Shown here one piece after another: positions 47,877-57,918 of a stretch of DNA of 64,000 bases; position 1 is the first letter of the stretch; every line of letters starts with the position of its first letter. A model generated the notes under the pieces. The model was not told where the DNA came from. It searched no databases and saw only the letters and a program-made list of their open reading frames with translations. Source of the DNA: Paraburkholderia guartelaensis (GTDB lineage: Bacteria > Pseudomonadota > Gammaproteobacteria > Burkholderiales > Burkholderiaceae); NCBI RefSeq assembly GCF_004353905.1, contig NZ_SMOD01000005.1:62001-126000 (forward strand), read 5' to 3'. Made by a program: the position numbers and the translations under genes.

Positions 47877-49718
47877 TTGGCGGGATGGGTGATCGAAGCA
47901 TTGTGCGCACGGCGGCGCCCCTCGCGGGCGGCGCGGCCACGGCTCGCCGCGTGCCTGATCGCGTGCCTCGCCGTATGCTCCGCCGTCGCACCGCCCGCCC
48001 GGGCCGACATCCTGACCACCCTCCTGCCGTGGATGCGCCCGCGCACCTACTACGACGTCGATATCCAGGCCACCCCGCGCGATCTGCGCAAGCTGCTCGA
48101 GGCGCACCTCGACATTGCGCGCTTTGCCACGCGCGCCGACGTGAACGAGGACCAGTTCGAGTTCCTCGTGACCGCGACGCCGCAGCAGGTGCGCGACCTC
48201 GCCTCGACGGCGGGCTATTTCACGCCGGTCGTGCGCACCGATGTGCGTACGATCGACGGCAGGCGGCACGTGCGGGTGAGCGTGGACCCAGGGCCGCGCA
48301 CGACGATTTCGTCGGTGAAACTCGTGTTTCGCGGTCCGGTCCTCACGGAAGACCCGGCGCAGGAGAACACCGCGCGCTTCGCGTTCTCGCTGCACGAAGG
48401 CGACGCCTTTACGCAGTCGGGCTGGGACGACGCCAAGAACGGCTCGCTCAAGGCGCTGCAGGCGCGCCGCTACCTCGGCGCGAAGATTACGTTTTCGGAG
48501 GCGCGGGTCGATCCGCTCAGGCATGACGCGCAACTTTCCGTGACGTTCGACAGCGGGCCGACCTTCACGCTGGGCAAGCTCGACGTTTCAGGCCCGCGGC
48601 GCTATCCGGGCTACATCATCGACAACGTGAATCCGCTTTCGCCGGGCGAAATCTACGACCTCAAGCGCGTGGCCGAACTGCAGCGCCAGGTGCAGAACAC
48701 GCCGTACTACGCGAGCGTCGCGATCGACGTCGACGCGAACACGCAAAAGCCGCTCGAGACGCCCGTGCACGTGAAGGTGAGCGAGTTTCCGTACAACAAC
48801 TTCCGCGGCGGCGTGGGTTATTCGACCGATACCGGCGCGCACGTCCAGGGCTCCTACACCTACCTGAACACGTTCGGGGCGGCGTGGCCGTTCCAGGTGC
48901 AGGGGCGGCTCGACCAGATCCAGAAGTTCGGTCAGGTCCAGCTTTCGATGCCGCCGGGTCCGCGCGCCTGGACCAACAGCCTCGTCGCTTCCTACACGAC
49001 CACCGACGTCTCGGATACGAACATCTATAGCGCGCGGGTCGGGGTCCAGCGCACGCGCACCTCGCAGAACATCGACTACGCGTACGCGCTGATGTTCTAC
49101 GACGACCGCCTCACGCAGAACGTGGGGCCGTCCTCGCGGGCCTACGCGCTCGTGCCGACGTGGGGCTGGACGCGCCGCAACGTCGACGACCCGCTCTTTC
49201 CGCGCTCGGGCAACATCATTCGCATGGAAGCGGGCTTCGCGCTCAAGAACGCGGGCGCCGAGCAAAGCTTCCTGCGCGCCTACATGCGCGGTCAGCAATA
49301 CCTGCCGATCGGCCACAGCGACATCATGGTGTTCCGCGCAGAACTGGGCGGCGTGTTCACGAGCGGCCCGTCGAGCGGCATTCCCGCGTCGCTGCTGTTC
49401 CGTGCGGGCGGTTCGAACTCGGTGCGCGGCTACTCGTTCCAGAGCATCGGTAACGACCAGTCGGGCTCGATCCTGCCGACCAAGTATCTCGTCACCGGCT
49501 CAGCCGAGTACCAGCACTGGTTCAGCCACGACTGGGGCGGCGCGGCGTTCTTCGACGTCGGCACCGCCACCGACACCTGGGGCGAAAAGGAGTTCGATCC
49601 GGGCGCGGGTATCGGCGCGCGCTGGCGCAGCCCCGTCGGGCCGGTCAACCTCGATCTCGCCTATGGCTTTCGCACTCACAGCGTGCGGCCCTATCTGACA
49701 CTCGGGATCGCTTTCTGA
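47877..49718 (+). CDS. tamA: TamA/BamA-family outer-membrane protein (TTG start)
   Basis: Outer-membrane half of the TamAB translocation and assembly module, 613 residues. A signal sequence (cleavage near ARA44) is followed by POTRA-like domains (about 50-310) and a 16-strand barrel (about 320-613) with GGVGYSTDTGAHVQGSYTY at its start, LFRAGGSNSVRGY near 506-518 (the lid-loop RGY motif), and a terminal phenylalanine, the BAM targeting signal. GGAGG six bases before TTG 47877 decides the start; a GTG four codons later is the alternative. Encoded 61 bp before tamB. Confidence 0.92.
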   Translation: MAGWVIEALCARRRPSRAARPRLAACLIACLAVCSAVAPPARADILTTLLPWMRPRTYYDVDIQATPRDLRKLLEAHLDIARFATRADVNEDQFEFLVTATPQQVRDLASTAGYFTPVVRTDVRTIDGRRHVRVSVDPGPRTTISSVKLVFRGPVLTEDPAQENTARFAFSLHEGDAFTQSGWDDAKNGSLKALQARRYLGAKITFSEARVDPLRHDAQLSVTFDSGPTFTLGKLDVSGPRRYPGYIIDNVNPLSPGEIYDLKRVAELQRQVQNTPYYASVAIDVDANTQKPLETPVHVKVSEFPYNNFRGGVGYSTDTGAHVQGSYTYLNTFGAAWPFQVQGRLDQIQKFGQVQLSMPPGPRAWTNSLVASYTTTDVSDTNIYSARVGVQRTRTSQNIDYAYALMFYDDRLTQNVGPSSRAYALVPTWGWTRRNVDDPLFPRSGNIIRMEAGFALKNAGAEQSFLRAYMRGQQYLPIGHSDIMVFRAELGGVFTSGPSSGIPASLLFRAGGSNSVRGYSFQSIGNDQSGSILPTKYLVTGSAEYQHWFSHDWGGAAFFDVGTATDTWGEKEFDPGAGIGARWRSPVGPVNLDLAYGFRTHSVRPYLTLGIAF

Positions 49719-49779
49719 TGATGACGCGCTCGCTGCTCCGCTTCGCAACGCCTCCTGCGCCGCATGGCAAGGGGGGCGC

Positions 49780-52700
49780 ATGAGCGCACGCCGTTTCGCT
49801 GCTGCGGCTTGGCTGCCCGCCGCGTTCGCCGTGCCGCCGGGGGAGGCTGGCCGCAGCCCGGACGACGAAGTGCGCGGTGAACCCGGCGGCCATGGAGGCG
49901 ATGGTGGTGACGGCGGCTCGGGTGACGAGCGTACGCCGCCGCGCCGCCGCGGTCCGCGGCTCTGGAAGGCCCTGGTCTGGGCGATCGTCGTGCCGGTGCT
50001 GCTCGTCGGGCTCGTCGCCGGCTTGCTCTATGGCGTGCTGACCACCGAGCGCGGCACGGCCTACGCGTGGCGCGCGGCAGTCAAGCTGCTCGACGGCAAG
50101 CTCGCGGGCAGGCTCGAAGGCGGCACGCTCGCGACCGGGGTGCGCTTTTCCAACGTGAGCTGGCGCGGCACGGACGGCACCACGCTCAAGGTCGACCGCA
50201 TTGGTGGCCAATGGGAGATGCAGGGCTTCGGCCAGCAACCGTGGCGCTTCGTGGTGGACTATCTGCATGCCGGCGACATCGAGATGCGCATCGTGCCGTC
50301 GCACGAGCCTTCCTCGCCCATGAAGCTGCCGGAAAACCTGCAGCTGCCGCTCGGGCTCGAGATCCGCGACCTGCAGGTGAACAAGCTCACGGTGCACGAA
50401 GGCACCTCGACCAACGAGTTCTCGCACTTCCAGTTCCACGGACGCAGCGACGGCCGCCATCACGAGGCCGCCATCGAGCGACTCGACACGCCCTTTGGCG
50501 CCGTGAGTGCCGAGGCGAAGCTCGATGGCGTGCGCCCGTTCCCGCTCACGGGCGACCTGGGCTACTCCGGCAAGGTGAACGGCGAAGAGGTGCAGGTCAG
50601 CGCAAACCTCGCCGGCTCGCTCGAGGCGCTCACGGCCGATGTCGAGGCAAGCGGCATGAAGCTCACCGGCCGTGCGCATGTGGAGGCCACGCCGTTCGCT
50701 TCCGTGCCGCTACAGCGCGTCACGCTCGCGTTCGATCATGTCAATCCGCAGGCGTTCGCGCCGGGCGCGCCGTTCGCCGACCTCGCGGTGCGCGCGCAGT
50801 TGCAGCCGGTGCCGGGCGGCGCGGCGGGCGTGCCGGCGGCGCTCGCGGCGGCGGCTTCGGGGGCGGTTGCGGCGTCTGACGTGACGCCGGCTGCCGTGCC
50901 CGCGCCAGCATCGGCGCCGGCGGGCAGCGCGATGCCCGGCGCCGCGTCGGCCTCCGCTGCATCAGCCGCGGCCGACGCGGCCCGCGCGCGCAGCAATGCG
51001 GCGGGCTTCACGGTGGCGGGCGCGGTCTCGATCGTGAACGCGAAGCCGGGCGCCATCGACGAAAAGCTGCTGCCGCTCATCGACGCCCACGCCGACGTCG
51101 TACTCGATGCGAAGACGCAGCGCATCCCGAAGCTCGCCGTGCGTCTCGTGAAGAACGCGACGATCACCGGCGGCGGCACGATCAGCGGGCGCGACGGCCG
51201 GTTCGATCTGAAGGTGGCGGGGCTCGACCTCAACGCGATCCAGTCGAGCGTGCGCGCCACGCAATTCGCGGGGCCGGTCGGCGTGCGGCTGAACGGCGAC
51301 GTGCAGAGCGTCACGCTCGATCTCGCCGACCCAAAGGCGGCGCTGCGCGTGCAGGGCAAGATCACGCAGGACCCTGCGAGACTGTCGCTCAACGACGTGC
51401 GGCTGACATCGGGCGCGGGGCGCATCGACCTGTCGGGCGCGCTCAAGCACGACGCCAGCTCCACGTATCAACTCAAGGCGGTGCTGACCAATTTCGATCC
51501 GCTGTCGCTCACGTCGCAGATACCGGCGCGCACGGCCGCGAAAACTCCAGCGCCGGCCGCTCGACCAAGGCCCGCGGCGGCCCAGCCCGCCGCCGACGCG
51601 CTCAACCCGCAGCGCAATCTCGCGCTCAATCCGGCGCTGAACCCGTCGCTCAATCCCGCGCAATCGGGCGAGCAGGCCGCCGAGCAAAGGCGCGTGGAGA
51701 ACGCGAAACAGACCGAGCAGGGCGGGGCGGCCCAGCACGAGGCGAGGCCGCGGCCCGCCACGCATCCCGCGGCGCGGCGCATCGAAGCGCGCGTGAACGG
51801 CACGCTGAACGCGAGCGGCACGCTCGCGCCCACCTTCACGACGCGGGCCGAGTTCAAGCTCGGCGCGAGCGTCTACGACGACCTGCCGCTTACGGGGCAA
51901 GGCCTCATCCAGCTGGCGGGCTCGCGTATCCTGCCAAGCCGCGCGAACCTCTCGGTCGCGGGCAATACCGTGGATCTGCAAGGCAGCTTCGGCGCACGCG
52001 GCGACCGTCTGCGCTTTCGCGTGGATGCGCCGCAGCTCGACCGGCTTGGCTTTGGCATAGCGGGCCAGCTCGCGGCGAATGGCGACGTGACCGGCACTTT
52101 CGCGCACCCCGACGTCTCGCTCGACTACAAGGCCGACCACGTGGTGTTCGGCGATAACCGCGTCGGCCACGCCGAGGGCCGGGCGCTCGCGCGCGACGGC
52201 GCGAACGGCGCGCTCGCCTTCAGCACGGACGCGAGCGACATCGCCGTGGCGGGCGTCGATATCACGACGCTCACCGCGCGCCTCGACGGCACGCGCGCGA
52301 AGCACACGCTCACGGCGAGCGCGAAGGGCAAGGTGCAGGGCCAGCCGATCGACTTCGTGGTGGCGGCGAACGGCGGCCTCCAGGACACGCGCGAAGGCAC
52401 GCGCTGGAACGGCGCGGTGACGCAGCTCGAGAACCGCGGCGTGCCCGGCGTGAAACTGCAGTCGCCGCTGACGGTGAGCGCGGGCCCCGGCAAGGTCACG
52501 CTCGGCGCGACGCGTATTACGGGGGAAGGCGCGTCGCTCGACCTGAAATCGTTCGATCTCGACCATGGCCGCATCCGCTCGGCAGGCACGCTCACCAACG
52601 TGTCGCTCGCGCGCATCATGCAAATCCGGCAGCAGTTCACGGGCGTGCCGTCCACGCTCAGAACCGACCTGATCTTCGACGGCGACTGGGACTTCTCCGT

Positions 52701-54258
52701 CGGCCCGACGGCCACCGGCTATGTGCAGATCAAGCGCCGCTCGGGCGATATCACGACCGAAGTCGGCCGCGGCTTTGCCTCGCTCGGCGTGGGCGACCTC
52801 AACGTGCGCGCGGCCTTCAGCGGCGGCAACCGCCTCACGCTCACGGCGCATGCGCAGGCGAACCGCGTGGGCGTGCTCGATATCGACGCCTACACGACGC
52901 TCGTGCCGCGCGACGGCATCCTCACCGTCGCAGACGAGGCGCCTATCGGCGGCACCATCAACGCGAACGTGCCCTCGCTGCGGAACACGGGTGGCATGCT
53001 CGGCCCGACTTACCTGCTCGACGGCCATCTCGCGCTGCAACTCGCGTTGGGCGGCACCGTTGCGAAGCCGAATCTGACTGGCTCGCTCGTCGGCGACGGC
53101 ATCTCGGCCACCATGGTCGATCAGGGCGTGGAGTTGAAGGACGGCGTGATCCGCATCGCGCTTTCGCAGAACCTCGTCGACTTCCAGCAGGTGGAGTTCC
53201 ACGGCGCGACGAGCGGCACGCTGCGCGCAAAGGGCCAGGTGCGCCTCGACAACGCCGAGCCCGATCTCACCGCGAGCATCGTCGCTGACAAGCTCGAGAT
53301 TTTCGCTTCGCCCGACCGCAAGCTGTCGCTTTCCGGCAGCGCGAGCATCGCCAACGGCGGGCATCTGGGCGGCATGCAGATCGATGGCAAGTTCACCGTC
53401 GATCACGCGCTCTTCGACATGCCCGAGTTACCTGCGCCGTCGCTCGGCGACGACGTCGTGATCGTGCGCCCCGACGGCACGACGGTGGGCGGCCGGCCGC
53501 CCATCGAAGAAACGGCGTCGACCAAGCCCGCGCCGCGTTTTGCCCCGCGCGCAAACGTCGACATCGATCTCGGCCACGACTTCCGCTTCCGCGGGCAGGG
53601 CGCGGATCTGGGCCTGGCGGGCATGATTACGGTCAACAGCGCACCGGACGTCCCGCTGCGCGCGATCGGCAACGTGCGCGTGACCGAAGGCTCCACGTAC
53701 ACGGCGTTCGGCACCAAGCTCAATATCGAAAACGGCTTCTTCACGTTCAACGGGCCGGTGGGCAATCCGGGCATCAACATTCTCGCCATGCGGCGCAACC
53801 AGCAGGTCGAGGCGGGCGTGCAGGTCACCGGCACCGTGCAGGCGCCGTCGGTGCGGCTCGTTTCCGAGCCCAACGTGCCCGATAACGAAAAGCTCTCCTG
53901 GTTGCTGTTCGGGCACGGCACCGATCAGGGCAACAACCTCGGTCAGCAGAGCGCGATGACGACGGCGCTCGCCCTGCTCGGCAGCGCGCAAGGCAAGCGC
54001 ATTGCGCAGAGCATCGGCCTCGACGAATTTTCGATCGGGCGCAGCGAGGTGGGCCTGACCGACACCGAGGTCGTCATGATCGCGAAGGCCATCAACCAGC
54101 GTCTCGTGATCGGCTATGAGCAGGGCCTGCAGTCGGCGTCGAACGCGGTGAAGGCCACGATCAACCTCTCGCGTTACTGGTCGCTCGTGGTGTACGGCGG
54201 CACCTTCAACGGCGCCGATATTCTCTACACGCGGCGTTTCGATCGGCTTCGCCGCTAG
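49780..54258 (+). CDS. tamB: Translocation/assembly module TamB
   Basis: AsmA-like bridge protein of 1492 residues spanning the periplasm from an inner-membrane anchor. A Gly/Asp-rich cytoplasmic stretch (1-62) precedes one membrane helix (about 64-86). Long beta-rich repeats follow, and the C-terminal DUF490 domain ends in YWSLVVYGGTFNGADILYTRRF. Two low-complexity insertions interrupt it: an Ala/Pro tract at about 346-405 and an Ala/Pro/Asn tract with NPALNPSLNP at about 584-667. AAGGGGGG precedes the ATG. It is paired with tamA and now considered also to carry phospholipids to the outer membrane. Confidence 0.93.
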   Translation: MSARRFAAAAWLPAAFAVPPGEAGRSPDDEVRGEPGGHGGDGGDGGSGDERTPPRRRGPRLWKALVWAIVVPVLLVGLVAGLLYGVLTTERGTAYAWRAAVKLLDGKLAGRLEGGTLATGVRFSNVSWRGTDGTTLKVDRIGGQWEMQGFGQQPWRFVVDYLHAGDIEMRIVPSHEPSSPMKLPENLQLPLGLEIRDLQVNKLTVHEGTSTNEFSHFQFHGRSDGRHHEAAIERLDTPFGAVSAEAKLDGVRPFPLTGDLGYSGKVNGEEVQVSANLAGSLEALTADVEASGMKLTGRAHVEATPFASVPLQRVTLAFDHVNPQAFAPGAPFADLAVRAQLQPVPGGAAGVPAALAAAASGAVAASDVTPAAVPAPASAPAGSAMPGAASASAASAAADAARARSNAAGFTVAGAVSIVNAKPGAIDEKLLPLIDAHADVVLDAKTQRIPKLAVRLVKNATITGGGTISGRDGRFDLKVAGLDLNAIQSSVRATQFAGPVGVRLNGDVQSVTLDLADPKAALRVQGKITQDPARLSLNDVRLTSGAGRIDLSGALKHDASSTYQLKAVLTNFDPLSLTSQIPARTAAKTPAPAARPRPAAAQPAADALNPQRNLALNPALNPSLNPAQSGEQAAEQRRVENAKQTEQGGAAQHEARPRPATHPAARRIEARVNGTLNASGTLAPTFTTRAEFKLGASVYDDLPLTGQGLIQLAGSRILPSRANLSVAGNTVDLQGSFGARGDRLRFRVDAPQLDRLGFGIAGQLAANGDVTGTFAHPDVSLDYKADHVVFGDNRVGHAEGRALARDGANGALAFSTDASDIAVAGVDITTLTARLDGTRAKHTLTASAKGKVQGQPIDFVVAANGGLQDTREGTRWNGAVTQLENRGVPGVKLQSPLTVSAGPGKVTLGATRITGEGASLDLKSFDLDHGRIRSAGTLTNVSLARIMQIRQQFTGVPSTLRTDLIFDGDWDFSVGPTATGYVQIKRRSGDITTEVGRGFASLGVGDLNVRAAFSGGNRLTLTAHAQANRVGVLDIDAYTTLVPRDGILTVADEAPIGGTINANVPSLRNTGGMLGPTYLLDGHLALQLALGGTVAKPNLTGSLVGDGISATMVDQGVELKDGVIRIALSQNLVDFQQVEFHGATSGTLRAKGQVRLDNAEPDLTASIVADKLEIFASPDRKLSLSGSASIANGGHLGGMQIDGKFTVDHALFDMPELPAPSLGDDVVIVRPDGTTVGGRPPIEETASTKPAPRFAPRANVDIDLGHDFRFRGQGADLGLAGMITVNSAPDVPLRAIGNVRVTEGSTYTAFGTKLNIENGFFTFNGPVGNPGINILAMRRNQQVEAGVQVTGTVQAPSVRLVSEPNVPDNEKLSWLLFGHGTDQGNNLGQQSAMTTALALLGSAQGKRIAQSIGLDEFSIGRSEVGLTDTEVVMIAKAINQRLVIGYEQGLQSASNAVKATINLSRYWSLVVYGGTFNGADILYTRRFDRLRR

Positions 54259-54283
54259 GGCCTCGAAAAGCCAGGCGCAAAAA

Positions 54284-54307
54284 AAACGCCCCTCGCAAGG
54301 GGCGTTT
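54284..54307. terminator. Bidirectional terminator between tamB and metG
   Basis: Ten-base-pair stem AAACGCCCCT/AGGGGCGTTT with loop CGCA, preceded by an eight-A run (T's for metG on the minus strand), between convergent genes. Confidence 0.9.
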
Positions 54308-54329
54308 CTGACGATATCGGCGGCGGGTT

Positions 54330-56483
54330 TTACTTGACCCGCATGCCCGGCTTCGCGCCGCTATGCGGCTCGAGAATGTACAGACCCGGTTCGGCCTTCT
54401 CGTCGGCGGCGGAAGCCGCGAGGACCATACCTTCGGACATGCCGAACTTCATCTTTCGCGGCGCGAGGTTCGCAACCATCACCGTGAGCTTGCCCTTGAG
54501 GTCTTCGGGCTTGTACGCCGAACGGATGCCCGAGAACACGTTGCGCGTCTTTTCCTCGCCCACGTCGAGCGTGAGTTGCAGCAGCTTGTCCGATCCTTCG
54601 ACGATGTTGCAGTCGACGATCAGCGCCACGCGCAAGTCGATCTTCGCGAAGTCGTCGATGGAGATGACTTCCGGCGTTTCATCGGCGGCAGGCTTCTTCG
54701 CTTCCTTGGCAGCCTTCGACTTCTTGTTTGCATCCGCAGCCGCGGCGGCGGGCGCATCGGTTGCCTGCAGCGAATCGCGGTTGGCGGCGAGCAGCGCTTC
54801 GATCTGCTTCGGATCGACGCGTGTCATCAGGTGCTTGTACGCGTTGATCGGCTGTTGCGACGAGAGCGCCTTGCCTGCATCGGCCCAGGTCAGCGGCTCG
54901 ATGGCCAAAAACTGTTCGACACCTTCTGCGAGCGTCGGCAGCACCGGCTTCAACGCGAGCGAAAGCAGGCGGAACGCTTCGAGGCTCACGCTGCAGGTCT
55001 CGTGCAGCGCCACCGAGTTGGCCGGATCCTTGGCCTGCTCCCACGGCTTGGCCGTGTCGACGTAACCGTTCACGGCGTCGGCGAGTTCCATCGTCTGGCG
55101 CAGCGCGCGGCTGTATTCGCGTGCTTCGTAGTGCGCAGCGATTTGCGCAATGGCGCCGCGCAGTTGCTCGAGCAGCGGATGATGCATCGCGCTATCCTGC
55201 ACGCGGCCGTCGAAGCGCTTGATCAGGAAGCCCGCCGCGCGGCTTGCGATGTTGATGTACTTGCCGACGAGGTCGCTGTTCACGCGCGCCTGGAAGTCTT
55301 CGAGGTTCAGATCGAGGTCTTCCATCGTGCTGTTGAGCTTCGCGGCGAAGTAGTAGCGCAGCCACTCGGGGTTCAGGCCCGTGGTGACATAGCTTTCCGC
55401 CGTGATGAACGTGCCGCGCGACTTCGACATCTTCGCGCCGTCCACGGTCAAAAAGCCGTGCGCGAAGACGTTGGTCGGCGTGCGGTGGCCCGAGAACTGC
55501 AGCATGGCCGGCCAGAACAGCGTATGGAAATACAGGATGTCCTTGCCGATGAAGTGGTACTGCTCCGTCTTCGAGCCGGCCTTCACCCATGCCTCGAAAT
55601 CGATGCCGCGCTTTTCGCACAGGTTCTTGAAGCTCGCGTAATAGCCGACCGGCGCGTCGAGCCACACATAGAAGTACTTGCCGGGCGCGCCCGGAATCTC
55701 GAAGCCGAAGTAGGGCGCGTCGCGCGAGATGTCCCAGTCGGCGAGCTTCGATTCGCCCGACTCGCCCAGCCACTCGCGCATCTTGTTGGTCGCTTCCGGC
55801 TGAGCCAGGCCGCTCACCCAGCCGCGCAGGAAGTCTTCGCAGCGCGGGTCCGAGAGGCGGAAGAAGTAGTGCGTCGAGGTCTTGCGGATGGGCGTCGCGC
55901 CCGAGACCACCGAGTACGGATTCTTCAGGTCAGTGGGCGCGTAGGTCGAGCCGCACACTTCGCAGCTGTCGCCGTACTGGTCCTTCGCGCCGCACTTCGG
56001 GCACTCGCCCTTGATGAAGCGGTCCGGCAGGAACATGTTCTTGACCGGGTCGTAGGCCTGCTCGATATCGCGCGTCTCGATGAAACCCGCTTCCTTGAGC
56101 GCCAGATACACCGACTCGGAGAGCACGCGGTTCTCTTCGGAGTCCGTCGAGTAGTAATTGTCGAACGACACGCCGAAGCTGTCGAAATCGCGCTTGTGCT
56201 CCTGCCACACGCGCGCGATCAGCTGCTGCGGCGTGAGGCCTTCCTTCTCCGCGCGCAGCATGACGGGCGTGCCGTGCGTGTCGTCGGCACCGACGTAGTA
56301 GACCTCGTGGCCATGCATTCGCAGCGCGCGAACCCAGATGTCCGTCTGGATGTACTCGACCAGGTGGCCGATGTGGATCTGACCGTTGGCGTACGGCAGA
56401 GCAGACGTAACGAGAATCTGGCGGCGGCCGCTTTGATTGGCATGCGCGCCGGCTGCTGCGAGGTCGGTGGCGGGTGCTGACAT
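54330..56483 (-). CDS. metG: Methionyl-tRNA synthetase
   Basis: Class I synthetase of 717 residues. It has [12 protein letters not shown] (HIGH at 37-40), a zinc-binding insert CPKCG...CEVC near 157-175, and the KMSKS loop [10 protein letters not shown] near 350. An Ala/Lys-rich linker (about 575-600) leads to a C-terminal EMAPII-like tRNA-binding dimerisation domain starting at [11 protein letters not shown]. The start at 56483 (MSAPATDL) is the family-typical one; the frame's 111-residue extension runs through a region with two terminators and is not coding. Confidence 0.96.
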   Translation of the reverse strand: MSAPATDLAAAGAHANQSGRRQILVTSALPYANGQIHIGHLVEYIQTDIWVRALRMHGHEVYYVGADDTHGTPVMLRAEKEGLTPQQLIARVWQEHKRDFDSFGVSFDNYYSTDSEENRVLSESVYLALKEAGFIETRDIEQAYDPVKNMFLPDRFIKGECPKCGAKDQYGDSCEVCGSTYAPTDLKNPYSVVSGATPIRKTSTHYFFRLSDPRCEDFLRGWVSGLAQPEATNKMREWLGESGESKLADWDISRDAPYFGFEIPGAPGKYFYVWLDAPVGYYASFKNLCEKRGIDFEAWVKAGSKTEQYHFIGKDILYFHTLFWPAMLQFSGHRTPTNVFAHGFLTVDGAKMSKSRGTFITAESYVTTGLNPEWLRYYFAAKLNSTMEDLDLNLEDFQARVNSDLVGKYINIASRAAGFLIKRFDGRVQDSAMHHPLLEQLRGAIAQIAAHYEAREYSRALRQTMELADAVNGYVDTAKPWEQAKDPANSVALHETCSVSLEAFRLLSLALKPVLPTLAEGVEQFLAIEPLTWADAGKALSSQQPINAYKHLMTRVDPKQIEALLAANRDSLQATDAPAAAAADANKKSKAAKEAKKPAADETPEVISIDDFAKIDLRVALIVDCNIVEGSDKLLQLTLDVGEEKTRNVFSGIRSAYKPEDLKGKLTVMVANLAPRKMKFGMSEGMVLAASAADEKAEPGLYILEPHSGAKPGMRVK

Positions 56484-56640
56484 AAGTGAGGGGAAGTCCG
56501 ATGTTGCGGGGGGAAAGGGCGATTTTAGCAGGGCGGGCGCACCGTCGTTCGGCGACCCGGTGGACGCTCGTATGCGAAATGCCTGGATGGGGCGCGGGCT
56601 GCGAAAGCCGCGCTGATGCTGCGCCGCACAAATCGCGGCC

Positions 56641-56669
56641 AAAAAAAACCGGGGCAAGAATGGCCCCGG
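56641..56669 (-). terminator. Strong leftward terminator upstream of metG
   Basis: Stem CCGGGGC/GCCCCGG with a seven-base loop, followed in the leftward direction by eight T's. No gene ends near it, so the transcript it stops is unexplained. Confidence 0.82.
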
Positions 56670-56854
56670 AGCAACAACGACAAGAGGAGAATGGTGACGC
56701 GGCGGCACTGCCGCACACGTACCGTAAACACAGACAGCACGGTTTTCCGAGAGTTCGAAAAATTTTTCGATTCTCTGCAAGCGTTTTGAAGTGGGCTTGC
56801 GATGGCCGTCCAGCAAGGGTTTCGGAGCGCGCCTTCGGGCGACTCCAAATGCAA

Positions 56855-56880
56855 ACGGGGCGGCATGACTGCCGCCCCGT
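56855..56880 (-). terminator. Terminator of the OmpA-family lipoprotein gene
   Basis: Ten-base-pair stem ACGGGGCGGC/GCCGCCCCGT with loop ATGACT; leftward it is followed by TTTGCATTTGG. It lies 67 bases past the stop codon. Confidence 0.78.
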
Positions 56881-56946
56881 CGATGTGTCGCTGTTTTTTC
56901 TGCGCAGTCGCCGGCACTGCGTTCCCGGCGACTGCGTCGGGCCAGC

Positions 56947-57600
56947 TTAGCCGCCCTGGTGCTGCGACGTCGCGCGCAGGTACATTTCCACGCGGCGATT
57001 AGCCGCGCGGCCCGCTTCGGTGTTGTTGTCGGCGATCGGTTGCGTATCGCCGAGGCCTGAGGCCGACATGCGCTGCATCTGAATGCCGCGCGAAGCGAGG
57101 TAGTTCACGACGCTCTGGGCGCGGTTGACCGACAACGTCTGGTTGTACGCGGGGGAGCCCGTGTTATCCGTATGGCCGACCACCTGCGCAACCACTTCCG
57201 GGTTCTGCTGGAGCGTCTGCGCGACCTGGTCGAGCACCGGCGCGAACGACGGCTTGATCGCGTAGCTGCTGGTGTCGAACGTCACATTGCTCGGGATGTC
57301 GAGCTTGAGCGAGCCGTCCGGCTGCTCGGTGATCTTCGTGCCGGTGCCCTGGGTGGCGCCCGAGAGCTTGTTGTGGATGTTCTGCCAGTTGTAGCCGGTG
57401 ATGCCGCCGACCAGTGCGCCCGCGCCTGCGCCGATTGCCGCGCCCTTGCCGCCGCCGAAGATGGCGCCGATCGCCGCGCCCGTGCCTGCGCCGACACCGG
57501 TGCCGACAGCCGTGTTGGTGCCCTGCTGCGTCGCGCAGCCGGCGACGAGCGCGCCGGCAATGGCGAAGACGGACAGGCGAGTCAGGATTCTTGTGTTCAT
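56947..57600 (-). CDS. OmpA-family peptidoglycan-binding lipoprotein with glycine zipper
   Basis: Envelope lipoprotein of 217 residues. Signal with lipobox LVAGC (C22), a glycine-zipper segment (about 33-70: [19 protein letters not shown] and [14 protein letters not shown]) that can insert in or pack against the membrane, and a C-terminal OmpA domain (about 100-212). The OmpA domain contains [25 protein letters not shown] and NRRVEM, which bind diaminopimelate in peptidoglycan. Similar to YiaD/Pal-like proteins. It needs Lgt, encoded at 30.2 kb, for acylation. Confidence 0.92.
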   Translation of the reverse strand: MNTRILTRLSVFAIAGALVAGCATQQGTNTAVGTGVGAGTGAAIGAIFGGGKGAAIGAGAGALVGGITGYNWQNIHNKLSGATQGTGTKITEQPDGSLKLDIPSNVTFDTSSYAIKPSFAPVLDQVAQTLQQNPEVVAQVVGHTDNTGSPAYNQTLSVNRAQSVVNYLASRGIQMQRMSASGLGDTQPIADNNTEAGRAANRRVEMYLRATSQHQGG

Positions 57601-57918
57601 ATGCTTTCCTTTCTTGAGTGGAACGGACGCTGCCGGCGGTGTTCGCGGCCCCGCATGCGAACAGGGTCTTCGAACGGTGCGCGGCGGCAGCTACTACAAT
57701 GACGCCTTGAGGTTTGCGCCGCCAGGCGAAAAGCCGCTGGGTCGCGGCTTTGAGACCACCTGGTCGGCATACAAAATCGATGCTGCCGCGAAGCGTGCCC
57801 TGTCGGGCTGTTTTGCGCAATGCAGCTTAACAATTTCTTTCGATTTCCGGCGCGTAGGCGATCAGTCCTCACTCGGATCGGCGCTAACGCAGACCGGCAT
57901 TCTCCCCACGGAGTTTCA
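57601..57918. other. Divergent intergenic region, OmpA-lipoprotein/mrp
   Basis: 318 bp with promoters for both directions. A TACAAT hexamer at 57695-57700 is a possible -10 for mrp, which would give a leader of about 210 bases. No gene, hairpin with T-tract or repeat was recognised. Confidence 0.35.

Larger units (their letters stand above)
56484..56946. other. Region between ompA-like gene and metG with two leftward terminators
   Basis: 463 bp on the metG strand. One terminator (56855-56880) ends the OmpA-lipoprotein gene. A second, with an eight-T tract, lies at 56641-56669, closer to metG. The 185 bp between them contain the perfect palindrome TCGAAAAATTTTTCGA at 56755-56770 extended by partly matching GAGAG/CTCT flanks. 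No convincing small open frame with its own stop is present, so a small RNA ending at the second terminator is possible. Confidence 0.5.

Noticed and set aside
47379..48533. Extension of the scpA frame to 689 residues
   Set aside because: It overlaps DUF3460 in another frame and tamA on the opposite strand. The ScpA family start with TGATG coupling lies at 47378.
50962..53406. Long minus-strand open frame (814 codons) antisense to tamB
   Set aside because: It mirrors tamB codon structure, is Arg/Ala/His-rich without any domain pattern and has no ribosome-binding site; a GC-rich shadow. The same holds for similar frames opposite metG, adiA-like, cysN, ilvD and cobQ.
56484..56816. Extension of metG by 111 residues or a small open frame there ([19 protein letters not shown]...)
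   Set aside because: It starts with a non-ATG codon, has no stop of its own before metG and runs through a terminator with an eight-T tract. It does not resemble the MetG N-terminus.
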